Assembly (NCBI GenBank): GCA_019279435.1
Contig: JAAALK010000289.1
Coordinates: 10,236,342 to 10,300,341 of the forward strand
Reading direction: 5' to 3'
DNA length: 64,000 nucleotides
From: Zizania palustris
Taxonomy: Eukaryota; Streptophyta; Magnoliopsida; Poales; Poaceae
Under the pieces are notes generated by a model. The model did no database searches. It was not told where the DNA came from and saw only the letters and a program-made list of their open reading frames with translations. A program made the position numbers and the translations under genes. Shown here piece after piece: positions 19,620 through 30,539 of the stretch; position 1 is the first letter of the stretch, and each line of letters starts with the position of its first letter.

Positions 19620-22600
19620 ATGACTCTACAAAAAATCGATGTCTAGCCCAAGAAGAAACTGGAAACCCTTCAGCTCCTGTAAGCTAGCTTGACTCCGAGA
19701 ACCCTCTCTAGGCCCCAATCCTCTAGGAGCCCTAGGGGCTACGAAGGCTTTCTCCCTAGCCTTAGGTCGAGCCCGCCTTGCCTTCTTAGAAGCCCTGCAA
19801 GACCTCTCCTCCTGGAGTTGCGCCCAAGTTTGAAGGGCGTGGTCTCCTGACTCCACCTCTTCGGGATCCTACTCTACGTCAGGCCAATCCATCAACTCGG
19901 ACAATGAAGATGAAGCAACCGCCTCCTTCTCTTCCTCTTTTATGAAAGCAAGAACCTCGTTTAAAATATCGGGGATAACACTTCGATGGCTATCGTGAGG
20001 TATAGTAAAATGAGTGCATCTACTAGGTCTAAGGGCTACGAAAATAGCGCACTGATGGCGAAGCGCATCCGTCGCTTCAAGTAGCTCAACCTCAAAGTTT
20101 GAAGCACCAACTAAACCTTAAGGAATTTTCAAAAGTTCTCATTCATAAATTTGTAGATGTTTTTACAAGACTAACTTTACATGAAAGGCCCAAAAGGAAA
20201 AAACACCTCCTAGTCTGAAGGAGGGACAATAGGAGCACACTTCGTAGGAGGTTGTGCTCACGTCTACTTCTTGCGGTGAACCTCTTCCATCCAAGCCTTC
20301 ACCATCTATGGGCCATTATCCCTCCAAGGAAACTGGAAGGCCTTCCAAGCCTTCGCGACAGTCGGGGATGGAGCAAGAAGGTGGTTGCCTCTGTAGACGA
20401 CAAGCATCGCCCCCAACGCTACCGGAATAACGCATCCGATGGCCTTAAGGTAGTGAAGGATGCCATAGGCATCCACTCACCCAAAGACATTCCCATATTT
20501 GGCTGCGGTGGCATCCATGTTCCTCGCGGTGGCTTGGATAAACTTCTGTCAACGTCTCAGGGGCTTGGTTGCGACATCGAAGGACGTAGAGCAGAACGTC
20601 CCATAGCGCTCCAGGATGTCCTGGAGGGTGCCTACGACTTCTTCTGCCATCTCCTCATCCTTTGCTAGTGACAACTTCAGCTCCTTGTTCAAAGACAAGA
20701 GGTCAGAGGTCATCTTCTCCAAGGTGATCCTTTGCGCCTTAAGAGCTTCGGCTTCCGCTACCTAAGCACGGAGCCCCTCGACTTCAGCCAACCATGCCTG
20801 GATCTCGTCGACCTCGGTCTCACAGACACAAAGCTCCTTGACATAGGCTGCCTACTCCCAAAGCTTCCTAGCTTCGGCATCCAAAGCATCCCACTCAGCA
20901 CGAAGATCCTGGGCCTCCTGCTCAACAGCATCAACATGCTCGTGAAGCCTTGCGACCTTGCAACTATGAAGGCTGCTCTCCACGGAAAGGGGTGTCATGT
21001 CCCCTTGGGATATAATGATGAGGTGCAAAGAAGAAAGTGAGTGAAGGCAAAAAAGGAGGGGAAGAAATCAAAAATACTTCGATATACATACCTAGCAGGC
21101 TGCGCGTTCTATAGCAAAGTTCAAGTCGACCTCGTCCACCTAACCAACTTTAGAGACCAAGTCCATACCCCTCAAAGTCTGGCAGACTCGGGCTAGGGAC
21201 TCCACATTAGCGAGGAGGTCAGGCCCAGAAGATGCGAACGGAGCTAGAAAGGGGATGCCTCCGTGCACGTACTCGATCTCTACCCCGGAAGGAGCATCGG
21301 GACGCTGAGAAGCTCCATCTGAAGCCTTTTCCGAGCTAACCTCCTCGTCCGACTCCAACACATAGAACACCTTGACGTGGGCTTCCTCCCTCGTCTCGAC
21401 CCCCTCTTGGGAAAACATAGGGTTGTAGGAAGCATTTCCTTCCAAGTTACCTACAAAATAAGCAAGTACATATGAAACAATGCAGCCAAATGTAGGTAGC
21501 AAGAGCCAAAAACATAAGTCCACAGGGAAGTGGCCTACCAGCCCCGGTGCCATCCAGCGAAGAATCTGAGGATGGTATGACATCCAATGTACATAAGCAC
21601 CCTCCTAGTGAGTTCCCCGGAGATCCCCGCAGCGCTGCCGTCAACACGGCCATGACGTTGGCTCTCCCGACCAAACCCTCTAGCTGATCGGCTAGCTCCC
21701 TAGCGGTCGTGGCATGCCCCACCGGGCTTTCCCGGGAGTCAGCTAGTGGTTCTCCACCTGCCGTGCCTAGATTCGGGCTAGCCCACGGGTCGGCTAGTTC
21801 TTCCCAAACCGCAGTGCTCCTAGTTGGGTTTGCCTGTGAGCCGACCAGTGTCTCCTCGTTCATCCCCTCCATAGATGCGTTCGTCGAGGGGATAAACAAC
21901 ACTTCTTCAACCCCCGCATCCCCAGCAATGTGCTGTACTGAGGCCTCCGTTTCTGTGGCTAGTCCTTCGCTCGAATCCCTCTCCTTCGAGGAATCGTGGT
22001 GGGAGACATGAGAAGAAAGGCCCTTGGGCTTGCAGGCAGTCTTCTTCGAAGGTTGCTTCGGGGAGCCGGCTAGGCCTGCGTTTGCCTTCCTCTTCTTCAT
22101 GACTAGGTCAGAGATATATATGTCCTGGAGCATTGGGGGATCGACCCCTGGACTGCCCTAAACGCGGTTGCGTCACTCCTAGGATCCCACCAACTCCATC
22201 CTCAACCCCTTCTCGTCCGGAGTGGGGGCCCCAAGGATTTTCTCGACCGTCTAGATCACCCGAGGATTTTCTCGACCGTTCAGATCACCTTGAGGATTTT
22301 CTCGACTGTTCGGATCACTTGCTCCAGGGTCATGAGTACCCACGACCCTGCGAACACGAACATACCTTCGCATGAATGCTTATTATCCAAAAAGAAACTA
22401 AGATAACCCTTGGAGAAATGGGAAGTTGAAGCGTACCAAGGGGGCATGAAGACGTCTCAAGGAGAGTCTCATCCTAGGCACTCTGGAAGATGAGGGTCAA
22501 CACCGCCTTCATGGTGGAGGTCCAGAGGGAGTTGAACTCTTGGGCCAAGTACCACATGCTAATCCACTGAGCCACAAGGTGTAAAAGGCGAATATAGGTT

Positions 22601-22726
22601 GAAGTCTAGCCCACATCTGCTGAGACATCGGCCTTTCTCCAGTAGAGGATCTGGTGGAGGGGGCCTAGCAGGCTAGAGTATGCCCCTGCCGCCATGTAGA
22701 ACCAACGGTGGATCCAATCAGATTAC
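19620..22726 (-). pseudogene. Antisense gene of the family D element, middle and 3' part
   Basis: Read on minus from 22726: a MTLEQVIRTVEKIL segment, an acidic/low-complexity region (about 22130-21560), an acidic exon (SQEGVETREEAHVKVFYVLESD, about 21400), a heptad-rich coiled coil (about 21000-20600, for example EQEAQDLRAEWDALDAEARKL), then AKAWKAFQFPWRDNG and AWMEEVHRKK. The last exon runs VELLEATDALRHQCAIFVAL to LLGLDIDFL, ending near 19626. The same order occurs in A2 and A3. Its 5' part was separated by insertion of B2 and lies at 40545-41361. Function is unknown; stops and frame changes are frequent. Confidence 0.65.
22234..22322 (-). repeat. Triplicated 29-30-bp coding segment in the antisense gene
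   Basis: Units at 22234-22262, 22263-22292 and 22293-22322 share AGGATTTTCTCGAC(C/T)GT. On minus the outer unit gives VIRTVEKIL; A2/A3-type genes have this segment once (IVRAAEKILGVPTP). The length is not always a multiple of three, so the frame is disturbed. Confidence 0.75.
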
Positions 22727-24047
22727 TATTGACAAGAAAACATGCTCTTGCACATGGGTCAGTTCAATGATCCAAAAGTGTGCGGATACTTAGGGACAAT
22801 CCTAAGCGTAACACAACACCAATGTCATGTTCTGACTACCCTTAACCGTGGTAAGGGGGGTGGAGTCGCCAGGTAATCAGATCACACAAAATGATCCAAT
22901 TAGCCGAAAGAAATATATTAAAAAGAACAAATCATTAAGCCGAGCAGAGCCTTACTGATTTGAAGTGTACAGTGTGAAGGGTATCGCCGAAGGATTCCTT
23001 TGGTGTCTCATGCGAAGTATCCTGCCGAAGGGCACCTTCGCCATTTGGACTGATCTAGCTGAAGACGGACTCCGAACAGATCTTGACGCGACAATCACCT
23101 CCAAATGGTTGGGGCTTGGCACGAAGTCTTTGGTACAGTAAATTAACTTAGCCGCAACGTGCAGGAGTGACTTCGTCTGACACGGGTGACAAAGCCTGTT
23201 GCGAAGTGTGTCGACGTGCGATACTTGGTCAAACCGACAACAGCGTGACAGTCTAGCACAGGTAGTCAAAGTATTGGTTCCGCCGAGGGATGCTCTGGCA
23301 GCCTCCGAAACTAATCCCTTGGCTCTGGATACCTCCGGCGAAGTGGCTCCAAATGTACAAAACTGCAATAGAATAAATATCAAGTACTAATTCGGCCTGG
23401 GGACCGAATTCTGGTAAGTGTTGCACTGGGGCGAAGGTAGCAATCTATTACGCAGATTAGCGGATACTTCACAGGCGAAGTAACAAGGTGATAGAAATCT
23501 ATTACATAGATTAATGGATACTTCACAAGCGAAGTAACAAGGATTACCACTGTTCCGAAGTAGCCGGCGGAGGGCTTCCAAGCAAACCCACGAAGAGTGC
23601 GGAAAGTAAAGGTAAAATAAAAGTACGGTTCAAAGCTAGGGCATTGTGTTGATTATGTTGGGGGGGGGGTTCTAAACCGGCCTCACCCCTATATTTATAA
23701 GGGCTAGACTTCTAATCTCTAAGTCTAATCTGGTATAATTCGGCTTAATCACATGTGGAAAAAGACTTAGTCAAAAACCGGACTCAATCTCTATCTTTCC
23801 CCAAAGTGGGCTATCGGCCAAGCCCGCCGAAGCCTGCTCCTCAAACTGAAGCTTTGCGGAGTGGTCCTCCGAAGGCCTTCGGGCCGAAAGCTGCATGCTT
23901 GCTAGAAGCTTCCAAAGCCCATAGCCTGGTGGGCCTTCGGCCCTGGAGGGCTTCGGCCCAACCCAAGACATGTGTATTTTCCGCCAAAATTACCAAAATT
24001 GATATTTTGACAATCTTAACCATTAATGCCTTTTTTTGATATCAACA
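22727..24047 (-). repeat. 3' LTR of B2
   Basis: It is 1321 bp and on minus begins TGTTGATATCAAAAAAAGG and ends TTGTCAATA (terminal CA decayed). The TATA box reads TTATAAATAT on minus at 23691-23700. It contains the family-typical double repeat of about 52 bp with GTTACTTCGCCTGTGAAGTA (23447-23542). Homologous LTRs are at 39201-40544 and 59304-60820. Confidence 0.9.
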
Positions 24048-24064
24048 CATGCCCCCTACCTTTT
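24048..24064 (-). other. Polypurine tract of B2
   Basis: On minus, AAAAGGTAGGGGGCATG directly precedes the LTR start TGTTGATATC, as expected for the plus-strand primer. Confidence 0.7.
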
Positions 24065-24200
24065 ATTGAACTAAGTGAACTAAAAGCATAATGGGCTAAG
24101 GACGGTACTTTTCATATCGGCCTTTCGACACTTTTCAAGTTGTTTGCCACACACTTGGGAAATACCTTTTCAAGTACCTACCATTTAGAGCTCTTCGAAA

Positions 24201-24680
24201 TCACTCTCCTTGCAGAGACTCTAACACATAGGAATTGACAAGAGCGATTTTGGCTATTTTGAAAGGACCTTCCCAACTAGGTGACCATTTACCAAATTCA
24301 GGGCTCTTGGTTCCTAAGGGAAAAATCGTCTTCCAAACCAAGTCACTTACTTGAAATGATTTTTGTTTAACCTTCTTATTGTAGGCTTTAGCTACTCTCC
24401 TTTTCTCTATTTCTATAGCTTCTAAAGCCCTCAACCTCTTATCGGTCACTTCTTCTAGATTGTCCTTCAAAAGAGTCTCATACTCGTCAACCGATAAGCC
24501 ATCTTGCTTTAGAACTCTCAAAGAGCCAAGATCTACTTCTACTCGTTGTGACTCATGTTCCTGAGAGGCATGACTTCAGTCAATTTGGTGAAGTAGTATG
24601 TCGCCATCAACATGAATGAGGAGCCATGCTGAATAGCGTAGGCCTCATGGCTCTAGATGTGATGAGTCATTGTCAACGGT
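24201..24680 (-). pseudogene. Integrase remnant of B2 with internal deletion
   Basis: On minus, a core fragment (FMLMATYYFTKLTEVMPLRNM, the region around the first catalytic Asp, here replaced by Tyr) is joined after RNMSHNE at about 24560 to the C-terminal part VEVDLGSLRVLKQDGL, KKVKQKSFQVSDLVW and WSPSWEGPFKIAKI. The intervening core, about 130 residues in related integrases, is absent and the frame changes at the join. The C-terminal 106 codons remain open. Upstream domains are missing. Confidence 0.75.
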
Positions 24681-24689
24681 AGTCAAAGA

Positions 24690-25505
24690 GGACTAAAAGA
24701 GAGAGAAGATCTGCTGTGTGTGGGCCGCGTGTGACTCAGGTATACGGGCAGCGAGCGACTGTCGGGTAGATGGGCCGCGAAGTCGGGCTGGCCCAATTCG
24801 GGTACATGGGCTAGGAGCAGCAGAGGATCCACTGGGCTGTTGACCAGGATTGACTCAGGTACACGGGCGATGAGTGATTGCCAGGCTGAGAGAGCTGCGG
24901 AATCGGGCCGGCCCAATCCGGGTACCTGGTGCGAAGACGGTGGACGCTTTGTCAGTTTCGTCGCAAAACTGATGACCACCGATCTCGGATCTGATCGTTC
25001 TGAGGTGAAGAAGTAGCTGCTACGAAAGCTCCGCATCAGGACAAGTTATCTTTATTTAGAAGTTTACTATTTTGTCCTTAGGCCCACAGTCAGTCAGTCG
25101 AGTCTATAAAAATATCCTAAGGGCAGTTTGGTCTTTTCCTTTTTAGTTTAGCGTCCGTAAAAACCCTAGGGGTATTTCTGCATTTTTCCCATTTATTGGG
25201 CTGCCTATAAATAGGCCCCAATATCCTATGGTTAGGGTTACCCTTTTCAGAATACACTTTCCTAATTCCAAAAATTGGGTCATCTTCCTACGTATTTGTC
25301 TTCTCCGCCGCCGGTAAACTTTCCGGCTGTCGTCATTGTTTAACATTCTCCGTGCACTGTTTTCTCGTGCCTGTGATTTTCTTCTACAAGCACTGTTTCT
25401 TTTTGGCTTTGATCTACGCTGGAAACTAGTACCTACAATCTAGCTCCTAGGCTGGCAACACAGTTTTAGGCTCTGTTTTCTTTTCTTGAGAAGCATTAGT
25501 ACCCA
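24690..25505. other. Unassigned block with promoter-like signals (possible partial LTR)
   Basis: The stretch fits none of the families in the window. It has two 78-80-bp copies of a GACTCAGGTA...GGCCCAATTCGGGTAC unit (24732-24809 and 24850-24929), a TATA box TATAAATA at 25206-25213 in plus orientation followed by a T/C-rich leader-like run, and no frame with a known motif. That composition suits an LTR or promoter segment of another element. Its ends were not resolved. Confidence 0.4.
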
Positions 25506-25572
25506 AGAAGAAGCTAGCCATCTACTGAATCACAAAAATTCTTTAACTACGGAAGCGGCTAGGCTCTCTTGA

Positions 25573-26631
25573 GTGGTAGAAGAGCTAACTTCGGTGAAGG
25601 ATGCACTAATTGAAGATAAGCTGAAGTCTGAGAAGGTAGCTGCGGAGGTCATGGACCAATTGCTAGGCGTCTTGGAATACTTCGGTACTACTGGGACGCT
25701 ACCTTTGGATGACACCATCTCCCTACTGCGCCGGTTGAAGAGGATTCAAGGAGTAGCGAAGCAAATGAAGACAGCAGGCATTCGTTACGGAGAACTCTCC
25801 GGACAAGTGGCTGCTGTTGGCCTACTTCGTTACTACGAGGATCTGGGTCGATCGATAGCTCCGAGCGCAGGAGAGGGCCCCATTACCATCGACGACGATC
25901 AGCTTCTCACTCCTTCCGAAGGTGTGGCCACTGCTTGGCAAGCCTTCCAAACTTCATGGAGAGCCGAAGGTCGTTCTGCGATCAAGGCTTGGATTGACGA
26001 AGGACAACGCCAAAAGCAGGCTTGGACCCAAGCTTCGAGCCGTCAGCCTCCTCCTAACCCGCAGGTTTAGAAATGCCTTAGGATCTTTTGACTATGTAAA
26101 GCATTATGCTTATGTACATTCATGAATGAAAATTTGTTTATCATGTTTTTAGGCTTTGCCTCATATGGAAGATGTCGAAGTGTTAGACGTTAACGACGAA
26201 CTTCGCTTATTATGGGCTACCTTTGATGTCTTAAAACTTCACAAGCGTCCTCGATTTCTAGTTCCTCGAGATAGTTCCGGAGCAATTACGTCCGAAATAA
26301 GTAAAGATATATTATCTTGTATTAAAGAGGAAGAAAAAAGGTTAACTTGGAAACTTCGTCTTCCGAAGACATTATATGGTCCGAAGACGAAGATGAAGCT
26401 CAAAGTAAAAAGCCTGAAGAACTTGGAAGCTGGGAGAGGAGCCCCAAATGGCTTCGAACTTGGGCCGAGCTTCAACAAGAACAAAAAAACTTTAGAGCTT
26501 CGAAGGGAGGCAAAAGAGTTAAACGTAAAGATGTTAGAACTCCCGGTACTGGAACTAGTCGTTCCAACCTTAGCTCTAGAGATCGAAGAGGTCTTCGATT
26601 CCTTCTTGGTATAGATACCAATTTTTCATGA
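25573..26631 (+). pseudogene. Antisense gene 3' exons, left palindrome arm
   Basis: The open frame 25573-26064 encodes a coiled-coil end (VEELTSVKDALIEDKLKSEK), then VMDQLLGVLEYFGTTGTL, GIRYGELSGQVAAVGLL and AWQAFQTSWRAEGRSAIKAW. A GT..AG intron at 26065-26152 (88 bp) joins PNPQ in phase to ALPHMEDVEVLDVNDELRLL. The last exon shifts frame at about 26335, where one base of an A-rich run is missing relative to the right arm. It then continues as METSSSEDIIWSEDEDE and ends RFLLGIDTNFS at TGA 26629-26631. The strand is plus because this arm is inverted. The 5' exons are absent: the arm ends at 25506. Confidence 0.75.
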
Positions 26632-26929
26632 TGTAATCATATTTGCTCGAATAATAAATATCGATTTAAAATTGTCTCCCTATTTATTAGCCCCTCTTTG
26701 GGTGTAAGCAACTTCGAACTGTATTCAAAGATGGTTAGGCACAAAGAAAAACTTCGGAGTACAATTTTGGGGGTTCGGAGCCCCTCTGTAACCTAGAGAT
26801 CTTTTAAAATCTTATAAAATTCTCTTCGACTATTGGTAGTCTGAAGAATGGCGACTTAGCACCTTATGTTTTTGAAAGAAATCACTTAAGATAACTTTCC
26901 TGACACTTTAGTATCTTAGATAATTTGTC

Positions 26930-27295
26930 ACTTTGGACTTTTTTAACAGACATTCGAAGCTCATGGCTCAAACTCTGTTTTGTTTTGGCCTCCTTCGGCT
27001 CTTTTTTGCGAATTCTATCAAACCAGTGGTTTGGAATTCGCATCGGTCTCTTTGGACTCTTTTTACGGATACCTACAAGCCAATGACTTGGGCTCCGCAT
27101 TATTTGGTGCCCTTCGACTCTTTTTACGGATACCTACAAGCCGGTGGCTTGGGCTCCACATAATGTGGTCTCTTTGGACTCTTTTTATGGGTGTCTTCCA
27201 GCCGGTGGCTTGGACTCCGCATTCTGTGGTATTCGTGCTCTTTTACGGATGTCGTCAAGCCAGTGGCTTGGACTTCGGATTATGTCAGCCCACCA
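26930..27295 (-). repeat. 61-bp tandem array, left palindrome arm
   Basis: Five to six imperfect units, best read on minus, contain AAGCCACCGGCTTGTAGGTA and CCGTAAAAAGAGTCCAAAGA. It lies between the convergent ends of integrase and the antisense gene, exactly as in the right arm and in A3. Confidence 0.85.
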
Positions 27296-27454
27296 CCTCG
27301 GAAAATATGATTCAAATCAATGACACTTCCCTCTCGGTCAACTCCGCGGTTCCAGTGCGTCCACTCGGAAGCTAGAAGTTTATGAGGGAATGCACTATCT
27401 GAACCATATGCTTTATTAATTCGAAAAGTGATTACACATGATTACAAGGAGCCC

Positions 27455-30069
27455 TTATGCGAAGTATCGCTTTAGGTGCTCCGCATGCCAAGTATGTGCT
27501 AACTCTTCACCTTCCAAATTAGCTAATTTAAAAGAGCCAGGACGTCCTGAACGAACAATTAAGTATGGACCTTCCCATTTATTTCCTAATTTTCCTGGCG
27601 CTATAATGCTTCGCAAAACGAGATGATCTGGTCTAATCTCATTGATCTTAATCTTCGGGTCAAACCAAGCCTTCGTCTGCTGGTGATACTTTGATAAATT
27701 GGCCACATCTCGAAGTCTTGTCTCCTCTGTTAAATCTAGCGAAGCTTGTCTTTCTTCTTCAATCTCTGGTTCGGTGCTACGAAGTGATCCTCCTTTGAGC
27801 TCCGTTGGAGTCGTAGCTTCATCTCCAAATAGCAATCTGAATGGAGTAAAACCTGTGGACCTTGTTTGTGTAGTCCGAATGGACCATAAAATCTTCGGAA
27901 GTTCTTCGGTCCACAGTCCTTTTGCTAATCCTACTATCCTTCGATTTAGCCCTGACAAAATATTTCCATTAGCTCTTTCTACAGCTCCATTAGACTGAGG
28001 ATGCCTCACTGCAGCAAAACATAACTGGATGCCTAGATCTTCGCAGAACTTTCTGAAAGATTCTACATCGAACTGTGGTCCATTATCAACTGTAAGTTGT
28101 CTAGGCACTCCGAACCGGCAAATGATACTTTTCCAAAAGAATTTCTGTACATTGTTCGAAGTGATAGCTGTTAAGGGCTCTGCTTCTATCCGCTTAGAAA
28201 AATATTCAATAGCTACCACTACGAACTTTAAATTTCCCTTAGCTACTGGAAAGGGACCAATCAAATCCATACCCCATCTGGCCATAGGCCATATCGGAGC
28301 AATAACTTGAAGAGCTGTTGGTGGGCGACCCATCAACTGACATCCTTGACAAGTGCAGACCAAACTCTCCGCATCAGCTGTTATTGTAGGCTAATAAAGC
28401 CCCTGGCGAATTGTTTTTCCTGCCAAAGCTCGAGGGGCCAAATGGCTACCGCAAAGTCCTTCATTGATTTCTCGAAGAATTTCTTGACCTTCGGCTTGAG
28501 ATATACATCGGAGTAGAGGGGAACATACTCCGGCCTTGTATAAAATACCGTTGATTATTTGATAATTCCTAGCCCTGAGTTTCAATCTTGAAAATTGTGG
28601 CTCTTCAAATGAATTTGCTCCTCCTTGCAAAAGTTCCATGGTCGAATTTCTCCAATCTGTACTTGGAATGCAAAGAATCTCTGCGGAGGGAATTTGTGGC
28701 ACCGAAGGTGTACTGAGCTCCTCATAAAAAGCTTCTTCTGGTATATCCATAGCTCCGACTGCAGCTTTTGCTAAGATGTCCGCTTGCACATTTTCTGTTC
28801 TTGGTATACTCTGAATTGAAATACCCTTTAATTGTGCTTCGATCTTACGAATTTCTTCTAAATACTTTGCAAGCTGTGGATGCCGAACATGAAAACTTTT
28901 ATCTACGTGCCCTGCTACTATTTGAGAATCTGTCTTTATAACAACTCTTGTAGCCCCTAGAGCACGTGCTTTTCGGAGTCCCAGTAAAATCCCTTCATAC
29001 TCCGCTATATTATTGGTAGACTTAAAGTTGAGTCTTGCGGAGTACATTGCACTTTGCCCTGAAGGTGAAATTAGAACTGCTCCAACACCTGCTCCGGATC
29101 CTTGGAAAGCCCCATCAGAAAAAACAGTCCAAATTCCTTCACTTGACTTCTCCGGAACCAACGTTGCAGGGGGAGTCCACTCTGCTACAAAATCTGCTAA
29201 GACTTGCGATTGATTGCTGTCCTTGCCAGAAAGGATATGCCGAAGGGTGCTAATTCAACTGCCCACTTTCCAATTCTTCCAGTGGAATCTTTACTTCGGA
29301 GCATATCTCCCAAAGGATAAGAAGTTGGCACAATTACATTGTGAGCTAAAAAATAATGCCTTAGTTTCCTCGAAGCCATTATCAGAGCATAAACGAACTT
29401 CTCAAGCTGGGAATATCTTGTTTTTGCTCCGGACAATGCTTCGGACACAAAGTAAACTGGATTTTGTACCAACTTCCCGTTGACATCCATTTCTCTGACA
29501 AGGACTGCGCTAACAGCAGAGCCTGTAGCTGCAAGGTAAAGGAGTAGGGTTTCGTCCGCAGTAGGCACCGTGAGTGTAGCGAGATTACTGAGATACTCTT
29601 TAATATCTTCGAAGCTTTTCTGACACTTCGGTGTTCATGCAAAATCTTCGGACCCTTTCAATGCTTTGAATATGGGCAAACTTCTCTTCGCAGACCTTGC
29701 CAAAAACCTGCTAAGTGCTGCCAGACGACCAGTCAGCTTTTGCACTTGCTTTAAATTTTCTGGAGGAGCCATCTTCTGAAGTGCAGTTATTTGAGTAGGG
29801 CTAGCTTCAATCCCTCTGCTTGAAACTAAATACCCTAACAACTTCCCAGCCTTAGCTCCGAAGATACATTTCTCGGGGTTAAGACGAATCCCACATGCCC
29901 GAAGGCTATTAAATGTTTCTGCTAAGTCTAGGCTATGTTGGTGCTTTAAAGCACTCTTTATTACAATATCATCCATATAGGCCTCCACATTGTGACCTAG
30001 TTGATGACCTAGAGCCTTAGCAACTAACCTCGAAAAAGTAGCCCCGGCATTTCTTAAGCCAAAAGGCAT
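27455..30069 (-). pseudogene. RT C-terminal half, RNase H, aRNase H and integrase, left palindrome arm
   Basis: On minus from 30069: MPFGLRNAGATFSRL, AYMDDIVIKSALKHQH, YLVSSRGIEASPTQI; then RNase H (LLLYLAATGSAVSAVLV, RKLRHYFLAHNVIVP); aRNase H (VFSDGAFQGSGA, NIAEYEGILLGL, IKTDSQIVAGHV, with Asp/Glu residues kept); the integrase zinc region (GLCGSHLAPRALAGK, CTCQGCQLMG) and core (DLIGPFPVAKG, LTVDNGPQFD, AVERANGNIL) to KRYFA at 27455. Breaks are few: stops near 29634 and 28393 and a shift near 29200. This is among the best preserved pol segments in the window, although RT lacks its fingers. Confidence 0.85.
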
Positions 30070-30539
30070 TTGATGAGGACATCACTTCACATGATACACA
30101 CATGGAGCCTCCATCTACAATTCAATTACAAGGATCAATCACACGCGCTCGTGCCCGTCGCTTGAACCATGAGGTTAATTCCTTCCTTAGCTTTCCAAAA
30201 AGTCCAAGAACGCGCCAATCGGACTTCGTATGAGGAAGTTATGCCCATTCTGGTGCATGGTGGTCGATGTAGTCCGAACCAGCGATTTCTTGACTTCAAA
30301 TCATCCGTGCGACTCCGTCTTCAACTCCAACTCTTCTATTCCATCTCCCATGTTCCTAAGCAACAAAATATCACTAGTATTCAGTAGCATCCCGTCCAAA
30401 CAAATATTAACATAGTTGCTAAGGAAAGAATTAACCTCATGGTTCAAGCGACGGGCACGGGCGCGTGTGATTGATCCTTGTAATTGAATTGTAGGTGGAG
30501 GCTCCATGTGTGTATCATGTGAAGTGATGTCCTCATCAA
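30070..30539 (-). pseudogene. Foreign gypsy fragment at the palindrome centre
   Basis: On minus the right-hand side encodes HMEPPPTIQLQGSITRARAR, then LNHEVNSFLSNYV and DILLLRNMGDGIEE. This resembles the gag/pol leader of a different, non-Tat gypsy group, in which a TRARAR-LN motif is common. The first 121 bp from the RT junction occur in both arms (30070-30190 and 30419-30539, inverted); the remaining 228 bp occur once. The RT-to-foreign junction therefore existed before the inversion. Confidence 0.65.

Noticed and set aside
23661..23670. A G-run in the B2 3' LTR as a possible G-quadruplex
   Set aside because: It is a single homopolymer tract. The 5' LTR of the same element has a short GGGGG only, so it is likely slippage.
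24641..24645. GGCCT as the left target duplication partner of A2 (37207-37211)
   Set aside because: The match is a common near-palindromic word inside an integrase remnant, with no LTR beside it.
24683..25036. A 117-codon minus frame as a possible gene
   Set aside because: It spans an 80-bp duplicated unit and contains no recognisable domain; the openness comes from the GC-rich repeat.
26933..27375. Frames rich in LFLRIP and SRWLGL repeats (also at 33207-33657)
   Set aside because: These translate the 61-bp non-coding arrays; frames occur in all phases.
27699..28310. Plus frames opposite integrase in the left palindrome arm (and minus frames at 32271-32882)
   Set aside because: They are exact antisense shadows of the conserved integrase reading on the other strand.
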